Positions 55,794-64,000 of a stretch of DNA of 64,000 nt are shown piece after piece. The notes under the pieces were generated by a model. The model did not search any database. It saw only the letters and a list, made by a program, of their open reading frames with translations, and was not told the DNA's origin. The DNA lies in assembly GCF_023701525.1 (NCBI RefSeq), contig NZ_JAMQAW010000040.1, positions 1 to 64,000 of the forward strand. The letters are read 5' to 3'. The position numbers were made by a program, and so were the translations under genes. Every line of letters starts with the position of its first letter. The stretch's first letter is position 1. The DNA comes from Streptomyces albipurpureus (GTDB taxonomy: Bacteria; Actinomycetota; Actinomycetes; Streptomycetales; Streptomycetaceae).

Positions 55794-57849
55794 GCTGAAG
55801 CGATTCGGTAGGGGCAGGCTGCCACGCGCGGCCATCGTCGCCGTCGTGCTGCTGCCGCTGCTGTACGGCGCGCTCTACCTGTGGTCCTTCTGGGACCCCT
55901 ATGCCCAACTCGACCGGGTCCCCGTGGCGCTCGTCAACGAAGACACGGGAGCGACCGCGGATGGTGAGCGCGTCGCAGCCGGCGATGAGATAGCCAAGGG
56001 TCTGCACGACAGCGAGGTGTTCGCCTGGCAGGAGGTAAGCGCCGCACAGGCCCGGGAAGGCGTGGAGAGCGGTGCGTACTACCTCTCGCTGACCATGCCG
56101 AAGGACCTCAGTACCCGTATCGCGTCGAGCTCGGGCGGATCTCCCGAGACCGGTGCTCTCCAGGTCCGTACGAACGACGCCAACAACTACATCGTGGGGC
56201 AGATTTCTCGTACGGTCTTCGCCGAGGTTCGCGCGGCCGCGTCCGCCAAGGCCTCCCGTTCGTTCTTGGACCGGATCTTCATCTCTTTCTCGGACATCCA
56301 CGACGCCACACAAGAGGCGGCGAAGGGCGCCGACGAACTCAAGGGAGGTATCGGTGAGGCGAAGAAGGGGTCACGGGACCTCGCCGACGGCCTGAAGGAG
56401 GCCAAGGCCAGTAGCGGTGGGTTGGCCGGCGGTCTGACCCGGCTGAGCAAGGGCGCCGCTGAACTGGAAACGGGCTCACGGCGGATCACCAGCGGCACCC
56501 AGGCGCTTGCCGACAAGGTCAATGCCGTCGCGGGTGGTATCCGCCCCTACCTCAAGGACGACGGCAAGTCGATCGGTAAGGCCGCCCGGCTGGTCGCTGA
56601 CTCCTCTCAGGGATTGCGCAACAGCCTCAACACCTTGGTGGCCTCGGTACCGACCGCCGCGTCCAAGGCCCAGAAGTCGGCCGATGAACTGGCCGTGATC
56701 CACCGCGAACGCTGTACGGAAGCGGAGCAGCCCAACGCTGCCTGTCCTTCCTTGCAGCAGGCCAGCGCGGCGGCGGCCACCGCCGCCGGCGCGGCCGTTG
56801 ACGCCGACGCACTGCTGAAGGGGAACAAGCGCGAGTTGCAGGGGTTCGACGCCGAACTCGCCGACCTCCAGGACAGGGCGACCGACCTCGCCAAGCGCTC
56901 CCCGCGGCTGGACAGCGACCTCAAGATGGCCGTGGACCGGGTCAACGCGCTCAACACGGGTGCCAAGAAGGTGTCTCAGGGCGCGCAGAGACTGCGTACC
57001 GGACTGGGCAGCGCGCAGTCAGGGTCCACCGAACTTGACGCGGGTGTGGGCAAGCTCATGAAGGGTGCCGGAAATCTGGACGGCGGGCTCTTCAAGCTCG
57101 CTGATGGATCCACGACGTTGGCCGTCGGTCTCCAAGACGGCGTGACAAAGATCCCGGACTACGACGAGAAGGATCGGGACCGCCGTACACAGGTGATGGC
57201 GGACCCCGTACAGCTCGCCAGTAACTCTCTTCACAAGGCGCCCAACTACGGCACCGGATTCGCCCCGTACTTCATTCCGCTCTCCCTCTGGGTGGGCGCA
57301 ATGGTGGCGTACATGATCATTCAGCCGCTCAACCGCAGGGCACTGGCCGCCGGGGGTTCGGCCTGGCGGATAGCGCTGGCGGGTTGGCTTCCGGTGGTGG
57401 CGATCGGGCTGGTGCAGGTAGGCACCCTGATGGCGGTGCTGCACTGGGCTCTCGGGCTCACCATGGCGCACCCGGCCGGGACGATCGCCTTCCTCGGCCT
57501 CACCATCGGTTGCTTCGCCGCGATCATCCAGTGGTTGAACGCCCGCTTCGGTGCCGCGGGACGCATTCTCGTGCTCGCGGTACTGATGCTCCAACTGACC
57601 TCGGCGGGCGGAACCTATCCCGTCCAGACCAGCCCGACGTTCTTCAACATCCTCCACCCCTTCCTGCCCATGACCCATGTGGTCGAGGCTCTGCGCCGAC
57701 TCATCACCGGCGGTGGGCTCGATCCGGTGTGGCAGGCGAGCGCGGTACTGCTCGTGTTCACCCTCGGCGCGCTCGCCCTCACCGCGCTGTCCGCGCGCCG
57801 CAGGCAGGTGTGGACACTGGACCGGCTACACCCCGAACTGAGTCTCTGA
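55765..57849 (+). CDS. YhgE/Pip family membrane protein
   Basis: 694 aa. The N-terminal YhgE/Pip domain (ELKRFGRGRLPRAAIVAVVLLPLLYGALYLWSFWDPYAQLDRVPVALVNEDTGA) has one helix. A long extracytoplasmic helical region (about 120-470) shows pseudo-repeats such as AAKGADELKGGIGEAKKGSRDLADGLKEA, the typical YhgE coiled-coil pattern. Five C-terminal helices follow (from FIPLSLWVGAMVAYMIIQPL). YhgE proteins are phage-receptor or ABC-2-like exporters; a lipid or peptide export role is inferred. Overlaps the ATPase gene and leads to TetR after 27 bp. Confidence 0.93.
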   Translation: MRSPRLAALELKRFGRGRLPRAAIVAVVLLPLLYGALYLWSFWDPYAQLDRVPVALVNEDTGATADGERVAAGDEIAKGLHDSEVFAWQEVSAAQAREGVESGAYYLSLTMPKDLSTRIASSSGGSPETGALQVRTNDANNYIVGQISRTVFAEVRAAASAKASRSFLDRIFISFSDIHDATQEAAKGADELKGGIGEAKKGSRDLADGLKEAKASSGGLAGGLTRLSKGAAELETGSRRITSGTQALADKVNAVAGGIRPYLKDDGKSIGKAARLVADSSQGLRNSLNTLVASVPTAASKAQKSADELAVIHRERCTEAEQPNAACPSLQQASAAAATAAGAAVDADALLKGNKRELQGFDAELADLQDRATDLAKRSPRLDSDLKMAVDRVNALNTGAKKVSQGAQRLRTGLGSAQSGSTELDAGVGKLMKGAGNLDGGLFKLADGSTTLAVGLQDGVTKIPDYDEKDRDRRTQVMADPVQLASNSLHKAPNYGTGFAPYFIPLSLWVGAMVAYMIIQPLNRRALAAGGSAWRIALAGWLPVVAIGLVQVGTLMAVLHWALGLTMAHPAGTIAFLGLTIGCFAAIIQWLNARFGAAGRILVLAVLMLQLTSAGGTYPVQTSPTFFNILHPFLPMTHVVEALRRLITGGGLDPVWQASAVLLVFTLGALALTALSARRRQVWTLDRLHPELSL

Positions 57850-57876
57850 GGCGCCGCGGAGACATGAGGGCGATCG

Positions 57877-58527
57877 ATGGAGCGGGTCGGACCTGTGAGA
57901 ATCGGCACCATGGACGCGAGGGACAGCAGCAGCACCAGACGCCGGGCAACGCGGGCGAAACTGTACGAGGCCGCGGTAACGCTCATAGCCGAGCAGGGTT
58001 TCTCGGCCACGACGGTGGATGAGATCGCCGAGCGGGCCGGGGTGGCCAAGGGCACGGTCTACTACAACTTCAAGAGCAAGACCGAGCTCTTCGAGGAGCT
58101 GCTGCGCTACGGGGTCGGTCTGTTGACCGCCTCGCTCCAGTCGGCCGCCGACGGCACCGCGGAACGCGGCGGCACCAAGGTGGCGGCGCTGGACGCGATG
58201 ATCAGAGCCGGCCTTGTCTTCATCGAACGCTATCCCGCGTTCACCCAGCTGTACGTCGCGGAGCTGTGGCGTACGAACAGGGCCTGGCAGTCGACGCTCC
58301 TGGTGGTGCGGCAGCAGGCGGTGGCGGTGGTGGAAACGGTGCTCCGAGAAGCCGTGGAGAACGGCGAGCTGAGCGCGGAGATCGATGTTCCACTCACCGC
58401 CGCCGCCCTGGTGGGCATGGTGTTGGTGGCGGCGCTGGACTGGCAGTCGTTCCAGCGCGAGCGGTCGCTCGACGATGTCCACGCGGCGCTCTCGCTGCTG
58501 CTGAACGGGAGGGTGAGCGGTCGCTGA
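57877..58527 (+). CDS. TetR family regulator
   Basis: 216 aa. The N-terminal helix-turn-helix is ATRAKLYEAAVTLIAEQGFSATTVDEIAERAGVAKGTVYYNFKSKTELFEELL, a textbook TetR domain, followed by a helical ligand-binding domain of the TetR_C type. It is the third gene of the palindrome-led operon and most likely represses it at 54747-54778 until a ligand binds; the ligand is presumably something exported by the YhgE system. ATG 57877 has GAGGGCG; ATG 57910 (MDARDSSS) is an alternative start. Confidence 0.93.
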   Translation: MERVGPVRIGTMDARDSSSTRRRATRAKLYEAAVTLIAEQGFSATTVDEIAERAGVAKGTVYYNFKSKTELFEELLRYGVGLLTASLQSAADGTAERGGTKVAALDAMIRAGLVFIERYPAFTQLYVAELWRTNRAWQSTLLVVRQQAVAVVETVLREAVENGELSAEIDVPLTAAALVGMVLVAALDWQSFQRERSLDDVHAALSLLLNGRVSGR

Positions 58528-59040
58528 ACGGGCTGCGCGCCTTGAGATCCGAGGAGTGGGTCCCGGAAACAGATCTACAGGAGTGGGTGTCAGGGGTTCG
58601 CGAGGAGAGCGGCCGAAAAGGGAGCCGGCCCGTCGAGCACCCGGATTTCCGAGTGTCCGCCGGACCGGCGTCCCTACCGCAGTCCCCGGGAGCTTCCCCC
58701 GTCCCCTGGGACGCTCACCCCCGTGTCCCCCGTATCCCCCGTTCTTCTCCCCCGTGTGCCCTCGGGCTCTCCGCTCCCCCGAGGGCGGAGGGCCCGAAGC
58801 CATCTACTTGCCGAACGGCCCTGGAGCCGTACGACCCCCGATGTGTCGAGGAGCCGCGCCGTTCCGCCACCCCGTGTCGGCGGTACCGGCGCTGTGCCCC
58901 TCTCCGTGATCTCCACTCTTCCGTCAGTGCAGGTGACGGCCCATCCGTGCGGATACTCAAGTCGGCGACTAGGTATGTGTACTCATCGCTTCGCGCTCAC
59001 CCCCACCGGTGGCGGGCCGTCCCTGGTTACGATCGCCCCC
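58528..59040. other. C-rich spacer, no gene recognised
   Basis: 513 bp. It contains clusters of CCCCCGT on the plus strand near 58690-58760 and no convincing coding region. The last bases hold TACGAT (59028-59033), 7 nt before the DUF4126 GTG. Confidence 0.4.
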
Positions 59041-59652
59041 GTGTCCGTACTCCCCCTCGTCTTCACCAGCGGCTGGGCCAGCGGGATCAACGCCTACGCG
59101 GTGGTCCTGCTCCTTGGCGTCTTCGGTGCCACCGGGCTCACCGATGAGGTGCCCGAGTCGCTCCAGCGCACCGATGTGTTGATCGCGGCGGCGGTGCTCT
59201 TCCTCTGCGAAGCCGTCGCGGACAAGATCCCCTACGTCGACTCGGCCTGGGATTCGGTGCACACCGTGATCCGCCCCGTGGCAGGGGCCGTGGTGGCCGC
59301 GCTGCTCGCCGGTGAGAGCGGCTCGCTGCCAGAACTCACAGCCGGTGCGGTCGGTGGCTCGACCGCGTTGGTGAGCCACCTGGTCAAGGCCGGGACGCGG
59401 ATAGCGGTCAACACCTCACCGGAGCCGTTCAGCAATATCGCGGTCAGCGTGGCGGAGGATCTCGGGGTCGCCGGGATCATCACCTTCGCCATCTACAACC
59501 CCGTGGCCGCGGCCATCATCGCCGGGACGCTGCTGGTGCTGGGCATCATCACCGTCGTCCTGCTCGCCGCGAGGATTCGCCGCTTCTGGCGGCGCAGGGC
59601 ACAGCGCCGGGAGGAGAAACGGCTCGCTGCGGGTCGGAGGCCTTTCGACTGA
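59041..59652 (+). CDS. DUF4126 membrane protein
   Basis: 203 aa, about five helices: VSVLPLVFTSGWASGINAYAVVLLLGVFGATG, DVLIAAAVLFLCEAVADKIPYVDSAWD, the Ala-rich TVIRPVAGAVVAALL and later segments, ending in a basic tail (RIRRFWRRRAQRREEKRL). The Gly-Ile-Asn-Ala-Tyr motif and EAVADKIPYVDSAWD are characteristic of DUF4126. Function unknown. GTG start with TACGAT exactly 7 nt upstream and no Shine-Dalgarno: a probable leaderless mRNA. The longer frame to 58723 is not supported. Confidence 0.9.
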   Translation: MSVLPLVFTSGWASGINAYAVVLLLGVFGATGLTDEVPESLQRTDVLIAAAVLFLCEAVADKIPYVDSAWDSVHTVIRPVAGAVVAALLAGESGSLPELTAGAVGGSTALVSHLVKAGTRIAVNTSPEPFSNIAVSVAEDLGVAGIITFAIYNPVAAAIIAGTLLVLGIITVVLLAARIRRFWRRRAQRREEKRLAAGRRPFD

Positions 59653-59709
59653 GCCCCAGGTCAGCAGCGGGTCAAGGCGTTGTCAGTCGGGGTCGGTAGA
59701 GTCCCTGGC

Positions 59710-61203
59710 ATGGCACGGATTGCGGTGATCGGCGCTGGGATGGGCGCCATGGCGGCGGCTGCCCGGCTGGCCGTGGCAGGCCATCGGGTGACGGTGTACG
59801 AGCGTTCGGAGACCTACGGCGGGGCCGTGGGCTCGTTCGAGCGCGATGGGTTCGTCTTTGACACCGGGCCGGGGCTGCTGCATCTGCCCGCCGTCTGGCG
59901 GGACCTGTTTGTGAAGACGGGCAAAGAACCTCTGGAGAGTTGTGTCCGCCTGGTCCAGACGGACCCCGCGAGCAGGCATCTCTTCTCGGACGGCACCGAC
60001 GCGTCACTGCCGAACGCCTCTCGGGCGGGGATCGTCGCCGCGCTGGAGAGCGCTGTGGGCGCGGGCGCGGGCGAGCGGTGGGGAGAGTTCCTGGGCCGGG
60101 CCCGCGATGCCTGGGACCGCTCGCGCAGACCACTGCTCGAAGAGCCGCTGCGGTCCGAGTGGCGCCTGCTGGAACGCGACCCCTACCCGGCGCAGCGGCA
60201 GCGCAGGGTTCTGCGCACCCGACAGGCCGCCACGGTCGCCGAGGTGGGCGCCTGGGAGCTCAGGGACCCGCGCCTGGCCGCACTCTTCGAGGGATACGCC
60301 CTCTCCTACGGACTCGACCCCCGGTACGCGCCGGCGGGCACCGCCCTACTGCCCTACATGGAGCAGACCTTCGGCAGCTGGTACATCGAGGGTGGGCTAA
60401 GGGAGTTGGCCCGTGCGGTTTACGAGCGGTGCCTCGCGCGGAGGGTGGGTTTCGTCTTCGGGGCGGAGGTCACCTCGGTCGTGGAGAAGGACGGCCGTGC
60501 GGCTGGGGTCGTCCTGTCGGACGGCGTCGTCCAGGAAGCGGACCATGTGGTGGCAGGCGTGGCGGACCCGGCAGCACTGACCGAGCGGTCGCTCTGGCTG
60601 GATCAGGACCTGTCCCCCCGGGCGAGGGACGGCGCCGTGCAACCGGGCCGGTTCACGGTGCTGCTGGCGCTGCGTGGTGCTCGGTCATCGGGCGCACACC
60701 GCACCGTGGTGCATTCTCCCGACGCGGCGGCGGAAGCGGAGGCAGTCTTCAGCGGTCGGGCCGCGGAGCACCCCACGGTCACCGTGTTGCGCCCCGATGA
60801 TCCGCGTACCCGCCCTGATGACGGCCATGAGGCGATCACGGCGTTCGCGACCGTCGCCGGACAGGGCGGGCGGCTCGACTGGACGGACAAGGCAGTGCGT
60901 GAGGGCCATGCGGAGATGCTCATCGATGCTGTGGGCAGAGCGATCGGCGGCCAGGAGGGGATACGGCAGCGGCTGCTCTGGCACGAGGTCCTGACACCGG
61001 CCGAGACCGGGTCCCTGACCGCGCCCGCACTCGCCGGGGCGCAGGGGCGCTGGCTGCACCCGGGGAACACCACCCGGCTGCCTGGCCTCTATCTGGTGGG
61101 CGGGCACTGTCACCCCGGCGGCGGGCTGGCTCATGCGGGGATGTCGGGGGCGCTGGTGGCGGGGCTGATCGTCGAAGGGGCGGGCTTCCGCGGGTCGCAG
61201 TGA
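59710..61203 (+). CDS. FAD-dependent amine oxidase/phytoene-desaturase-like oxidoreductase
   Basis: 497 aa. The FAD-binding Rossmann motif is VIGAGMGAMAAAARLAVAGHRVTVYERSETYGGAVGSFERDGFVFDTGP. The C-terminal FAD-binding part is LYLVGGHCHPGGGLAHAGMSGALVAGLI. It is like CrtI and related NAD(P)/FAD oxidoreductases; the substrate is unknown, and no carotenoid genes are adjacent, so a desaturase role is not implied. ATG 59710 (MARIAVIG) is chosen; TAGAGT stands 7 nt upstream, another leaderless signature. Confidence 0.9.
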   Translation: MARIAVIGAGMGAMAAAARLAVAGHRVTVYERSETYGGAVGSFERDGFVFDTGPGLLHLPAVWRDLFVKTGKEPLESCVRLVQTDPASRHLFSDGTDASLPNASRAGIVAALESAVGAGAGERWGEFLGRARDAWDRSRRPLLEEPLRSEWRLLERDPYPAQRQRRVLRTRQAATVAEVGAWELRDPRLAALFEGYALSYGLDPRYAPAGTALLPYMEQTFGSWYIEGGLRELARAVYERCLARRVGFVFGAEVTSVVEKDGRAAGVVLSDGVVQEADHVVAGVADPAALTERSLWLDQDLSPRARDGAVQPGRFTVLLALRGARSSGAHRTVVHSPDAAAEAEAVFSGRAAEHPTVTVLRPDDPRTRPDDGHEAITAFATVAGQGGRLDWTDKAVREGHAEMLIDAVGRAIGGQEGIRQRLLWHEVLTPAETGSLTAPALAGAQGRWLHPGNTTRLPGLYLVGGHCHPGGGLAHAGMSGALVAGLIVEGAGFRGSQ

Positions 61204-61353
61204 TCGCGCTGAGAGACGACGTCTGGGAGATGACGGGCAGGGAGACGACAGGCAGGGCGGAGCCGGCTGAGGTGGTTTGATCACCAGCCGCGCCTCCGTC
61301 ATCTCACCGCAAGGGTCCCCAACTGCGGGCGGGGCATGGTGATTTTTGGGCTA

Positions 61354-61380
61354 CACATGACCCAGAATCGATTTCATGTG
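61354..61380. promoter_or_regulatory. Inverted repeat before the TetR-NmrA pair
   Basis: CACATGA (61354-61360) and TCATGTG (61374-61380) are 7-bp arms spaced by 13 bp, about 35 bp before the TetR start. A candidate operator. Confidence 0.35.
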
Positions 61381-61415
61381 CCTCATTAGGGGTGAGTCAT
61401 TGCTACCTTATGGTT

Positions 61416-62039
61416 ATGGCCAACCCATATCCAGAGACCGGGACTCGCAGCCGTACCCGTCGAGCCATCCTCAGCGCCGCCGCGGCGACGCTCTCTCGAC
61501 GCCGAGACGCCACCCTCGCCGAGATCTCCACCGCGGCGGAGGTCGGGCGCAGCACCCTCCAGCGGTACTACTCGGAGCGTGACGAACTCATGGCTGCGGT
61601 CATCGAGGACTCGCTGCGGCTGCTCAACGAGGCCTTGAAGGACGCCAGGATCGAGGCCGGCGCACCGCTGGAGGCCCTGCGTCGGCTGGTGAGCGCCATG
61701 CTCGACGTGAGCGACCAGGTGCTCTTCCTCTACGGCGACCCGCGGATCTCCGAATCCATCGCGTCCGCTGACGAGCCGGACACCGCGGGCGAGGACATCC
61801 GCCGCCTCATTCGACGCGGCCAGGACGGAGGGGTCCTGGACCCGGAGGTGGGGGCCGACTGGATCGAGCATGTGCTGTGGGCGCATGTGTCCGCGGGGTG
61901 TATGGCGATCAGCGGTGGAGACATGCCGCGCCACGGAGCGTCGGACCAGGTCATTCGGACGCTGGAGAACGGTATCGGGGCGGCCAGGCACGAGACCGGC
62001 ACGGCCGGGACCAGCACGGAGGGGAAGGGGGGTTCATGA
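61416..62039 (+). CDS. TetR family regulator (paired with NmrA-like gene)
   Basis: 207 aa. The helix-turn-helix region is RSRTRRAILSAAAATLSRRRDATLAEISTAAEVGRSTLQRYYSERDELMAAVIE, and a TetR_C-type helical domain follows. The preferred start is ATG 61416 (MANPYPETG), with TACCTT 6 nt upstream; 61410 and 61392 are alternatives. Its stop overlaps the downstream NmrA-like gene by 4 bp (ATGA), so the two are coupled and the regulator probably controls its own operon. Confidence 0.9.
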   Translation: MANPYPETGTRSRTRRAILSAAAATLSRRRDATLAEISTAAEVGRSTLQRYYSERDELMAAVIEDSLRLLNEALKDARIEAGAPLEALRRLVSAMLDVSDQVLFLYGDPRISESIASADEPDTAGEDIRRLIRRGQDGGVLDPEVGADWIEHVLWAHVSAGCMAISGGDMPRHGASDQVIRTLENGIGAARHETGTAGTSTEGKGGS

Positions 62040-62941
62040 CGATCCTGGTGACGGGGGCGACCGGCAACGTCGGACGCCATGTGGTGCGACGACTGCTGGC
62101 CGATGGCCATGAGGTGCGGGCACTCTCCCGGAATCCGCAGCCCGGGGCGTTTCCGGCGGAGGTGGGGGTGTTTCGGGGAGACCTCGACGAGCCTCGCTCG
62201 TTGTCGGCCGCGTTGGAAGGCGTCCAAGCGCTCTTCCTCTTCCCGGTCGCCGAGACCGCCCGCGAGGTGGTGGCTCTGGCGGAGGAGGCGGGGGTGCGTC
62301 GGGTGGTGGTGCTCTCGTCCGGAGCGGTCACCGACGGGTCCGATACGGACTTCCACCTTCCGGTGGAGCGGGCCGTCGAAGCATCGGGTCTTGAGTGGAC
62401 CCATGTGCGGCCCGGGGAGTTCGCCAGCAACAGGCTCGCCCTGTGGGGGCCGCCCATCCGGGAGGGCGATGTGGTGAGCGATCCCATGCCCGATGACGCC
62501 TGGTTCCCCGTCCATGAGAGGGACATCGCCGATGTGGCCGTCCTCGCCCTCACCGAGGAGGGACACAACGGCCAGGCGTACACCGTGAACGGGCCCGAGT
62601 TGCTCTCGCGTCGGGAGCAGGTGGGGCTCATCGCGAAGGCACTCGGCAGGGAGATCCGCTGTGTGGAGGTGAGCCGCGCGCAAGCTCGGGAGATCTACCT
62701 CGAACAGGGCGGCTTCGCGGCCGAGAACGCGGACTTCCTGCTCGGTTACGAGGACTACTCGGGGGAGGCGGCCGACGCGGAGTGGGACGCGGAGTTCGAC
62801 CCCGCGTCGCTCACCGACGTACCCACGGCGCAGGCCGTCACCGGCAGGCCGGCCCGGACCTTCGCGCAGTGGGCAAGGGACCATGTGGAGGATTTCCAAC
62901 CGCTGCCACGTGCCCGGGAGAGTGGCGGTGGGCATCGCTGA
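62036..62941 (+). CDS. NmrA/atypical SDR family NAD(P)-binding protein
   Basis: 301 aa. The dinucleotide-binding motif is VTGATGNVGRHVVRRLLADGHEVRALSRNP, with GXXGXXG and the RNP that favours NADP. Further NmrA-family features are VRRVVVLSSGAV, LEWTHVRPGEFASN and FPVHERDIADVAVLAL. There is no SDR Tyr-Lys pair at the usual place, so it is of the NmrA/atypical type: a redox-sensor-like or quinone-binding protein rather than a classical dehydrogenase. Coupled to the TetR gene by ATGA. Converges with the Q/Y-rich protein gene. Confidence 0.92.
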   Translation: MTILVTGATGNVGRHVVRRLLADGHEVRALSRNPQPGAFPAEVGVFRGDLDEPRSLSAALEGVQALFLFPVAETAREVVALAEEAGVRRVVVLSSGAVTDGSDTDFHLPVERAVEASGLEWTHVRPGEFASNRLALWGPPIREGDVVSDPMPDDAWFPVHERDIADVAVLALTEEGHNGQAYTVNGPELLSRREQVGLIAKALGREIRCVEVSRAQAREIYLEQGGFAAENADFLLGYEDYSGEAADAEWDAEFDPASLTDVPTAQAVTGRPARTFAQWARDHVEDFQPLPRARESGGGHR

Positions 62942-62995
62942 GCGAGCACCGCCAGCAGCCGGCCGCGCCCCAACTCCGCCTGACGGGTGCCGTGT

Positions 62996-63841
62996 TCAGT
63001 AGCGGTACTGCTGCGGCTCGTTGTACCCGGGGTCGTAGCCGTAGGGAGAGGGCTCCTCCTGCGGCGGCTGTTCATCGGCGTCCCGCTGCTGCGGGACCCA
63101 GACTCCGCCCGGGGGCGTATCCGACGGGGGTTGTTGCGCGTAGTAGGGATCCGCCGGGAACTGCTGCTCATTGCCGAAGCTGTCGTAGTTGCTGTACTGC
63201 TGTCCGCCTACATAGGGATCGGAGTACGCGGCGTACTGCTGCTGCCCGCTGCCGTAGTCGTACTGTCCCGCCGGGGTGTCCTGCCCACCGGGTTGCTGGG
63301 CGTAGTAAGGGTCAAAGGCCCCGTCGTACTGCCCCTGGGGCTGGTCTTGGCGCTGGTTCTGGTCGTTGCCCTGCTCGGCGTTCAAGGCTTCGTAGGCAGC
63401 ATCGCTGTAGACGCCGTACTGGCCGGTTTCATCCGGCATGGGGAGCGGCTCGTAGAAGGCCTGCGGCTGCGCGGTGGTGTCCATCGAGGCGAAGGAAAGA
63501 GCGGTCTCCTCGACCGCCGATACCTCCAGCGCCGGTTCACGCGGGCCCTCGGAGCTGCCGGCGCGACGGCGTCGACTGGCGCCCGGGCTACCGCCGATGG
63601 CCCAACCGGTGGAGAAGCCACGACGGAAGGAGAGGGTCACATAGGTCTGGCCGATCGCAAAGGCGATGGCACCGAGGCCGATGACGACCACGGACGACAT
63701 CAAGACCCCGATGACCACCCCGAGGAAACCGCCGAAGGCCAACAGCCGCCAGCGCAGCCGTGCCTTGTACTGCAGCAGCACCTCACCGAGCAGCCACAGC
63801 GCGACAACGCCGAAAGCGATATAGAGGACCGTCCAGCCCAT
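62996..63841 (-). CDS. Membrane protein with Q/Y-rich prion-like tail
   Basis: 281 aa. Three helices at the N terminus (MGWTVLYIAFGVVALWLLGEVLL, LLAFGGFLGVVIGVLMSSVVVIGLGAIAFAIG) precede a cytoplasmic tail of about 190 residues that becomes very rich in Gln, Tyr, Gly, Asp and Pro from residue 150, with repeated DPYYAQQP and YxxY motifs and an end of GYNEPQQYRY. The composition is that of low-complexity, phase-separating domains. A conserved Streptomyces protein beside metF, as I recall; no function known. GGAGAGG precedes the ATG. Confidence 0.85.
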   Translation of the reverse strand: MGWTVLYIAFGVVALWLLGEVLLQYKARLRWRLLAFGGFLGVVIGVLMSSVVVIGLGAIAFAIGQTYVTLSFRRGFSTGWAIGGSPGASRRRRAGSSEGPREPALEVSAVEETALSFASMDTTAQPQAFYEPLPMPDETGQYGVYSDAAYEALNAEQGNDQNQRQDQPQGQYDGAFDPYYAQQPGGQDTPAGQYDYGSGQQQYAAYSDPYVGGQQYSNYDSFGNEQQFPADPYYAQQPPSDTPPGGVWVPQQRDADEQPPQEEPSPYGYDPGYNEPQQYRY

Positions 63842-63892
63842 GCCCGCCCCTCTCCTGCGGCCGCTACCCAGGCTCAGGGCAGATACGGCCGA

Positions 63893-64000
63893 TCACGACT
63901 GCACGTGCAGTCCGAGATTCTCGTAGATTTCGAGCGTCGCCGTCGAGTTGTTGAGCGTGATGAAATGCAGTCCGGGGACACCCTCGGAGAGCAGCTCTGC
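63893..64000 (-). CDS. metF: Methylenetetrahydrofolate reductase, C-terminal end (partial)
   Basis: Only the last 35 codons are in the window, running off the right edge. They read AELLSEGVPGLHFITLNN then STATLEIYENLGLHVQS, the typical end of MetF. MetF reduces methylenetetrahydrofolate to methyl-THF for methionine synthesis. The call rests on this short conserved end plus recalled synteny. Confidence 0.85.
   Translation of the reverse strand, partial: AELLSEGVPGLHFITLNNSTATLEIYENLGLHVQS

Noticed and set aside
61262..61293. Imperfect hairpin after the FAD oxidoreductase gene
   Set aside because: The stem is short (5 plus 4 bp with a bulge), so I did not call it a terminator.

Overview
High-GC actinobacterial chromosome, almost certainly Streptomyces. 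The pointers are GC-rich third codon positions, frequent GTG starts, the division and cell-wall (dcw) cluster order rsmH-ftsL-ftsI-murE-murF-mraY-murD-ftsW-murG-ftsQ-ftsZ-pgeF-yggS-sepF-yggT-divIVA, the adjoining ileS/lspA/rluD/dnaE block, a DUF3040 protein, a SAV_6107-type HEPN protein and a Q/Y-rich membrane protein beside metF. I see no prophage, insertion sequence, CRISPR array, rRNA or tRNA. This is mostly core chromosome with short lineage-specific repeats in the spacers.

Layout. 1-4.2 kb: repeat-bearing spacer, a DUF2567-like membrane protein, an ABC-2 exporter pair and an NYN-domain putative nuclease, all on the minus strand. 4.5-14 kb: a 59-aa basic protein, a strong bidirectional terminator, dnaE (minus), a DUF2252 protein, a small membrane protein, a thioredoxin-fold protein with a CPKC motif and a Tat-exported PhoD phosphatase. 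14-19 kb: dienelactone hydrolase and MscS channel diverging from a 23-bp spacer, an SDR dehydrogenase and a CPA1 Na+/H+ antiporter. 19-22.1 kb: GNAT acetyltransferase, rluD, lspA and a DksA/TraR zinc-finger protein with a histone-H1-like Lys/Ala tail. 22.4-25.8 kb: T-box leader and ileS. 26.3-45.1 kb: the dcw cluster, read leftward from a promoter near 45.25 kb with repeated 4-bp start/stop overlaps; a further inverted repeat and promoter lie before ftsZ. 45.4-51 kb: carbonic anhydrase and the moxR-DUF58-tgpA set. 51-54.7 kb: long spacers, DUF3040, a methyltransferase and a HEPN protein. 54.7-58.5 kb: a probably TetR-controlled operon (degenerate ABC ATPase, YhgE/Pip protein, TetR) behind a perfect 32-bp palindrome. 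59-64 kb: DUF4126, an FAD oxidoreductase, a TetR-NmrA pair, the Q/Y-rich membrane protein and the 3' end of metF.

How the genes work together. The central block makes lipid II (MurD/E/F, MraY, MurG), polymerises and crosslinks it at the septum (FtsW, FtsI, FtsQ, FtsL), places and anchors the Z-ring (FtsZ, SepF) and directs polar growth (DivIVA).

Most promising for novelty: (i) the palindrome-controlled pseudo-ABC/YhgE/TetR operon facing a HEPN gene; (ii) the H1-tail/DksA fusion; (iii) several genes with a TANNNT hexamer 6-8 nt before the start codon, which suggests leaderless mRNAs, including a divergent pair whose -10 elements overlap; (iv) the 3 x 81-bp array inside divIVA. No wholly unknown multi-gene defence or biosynthetic system is evident.
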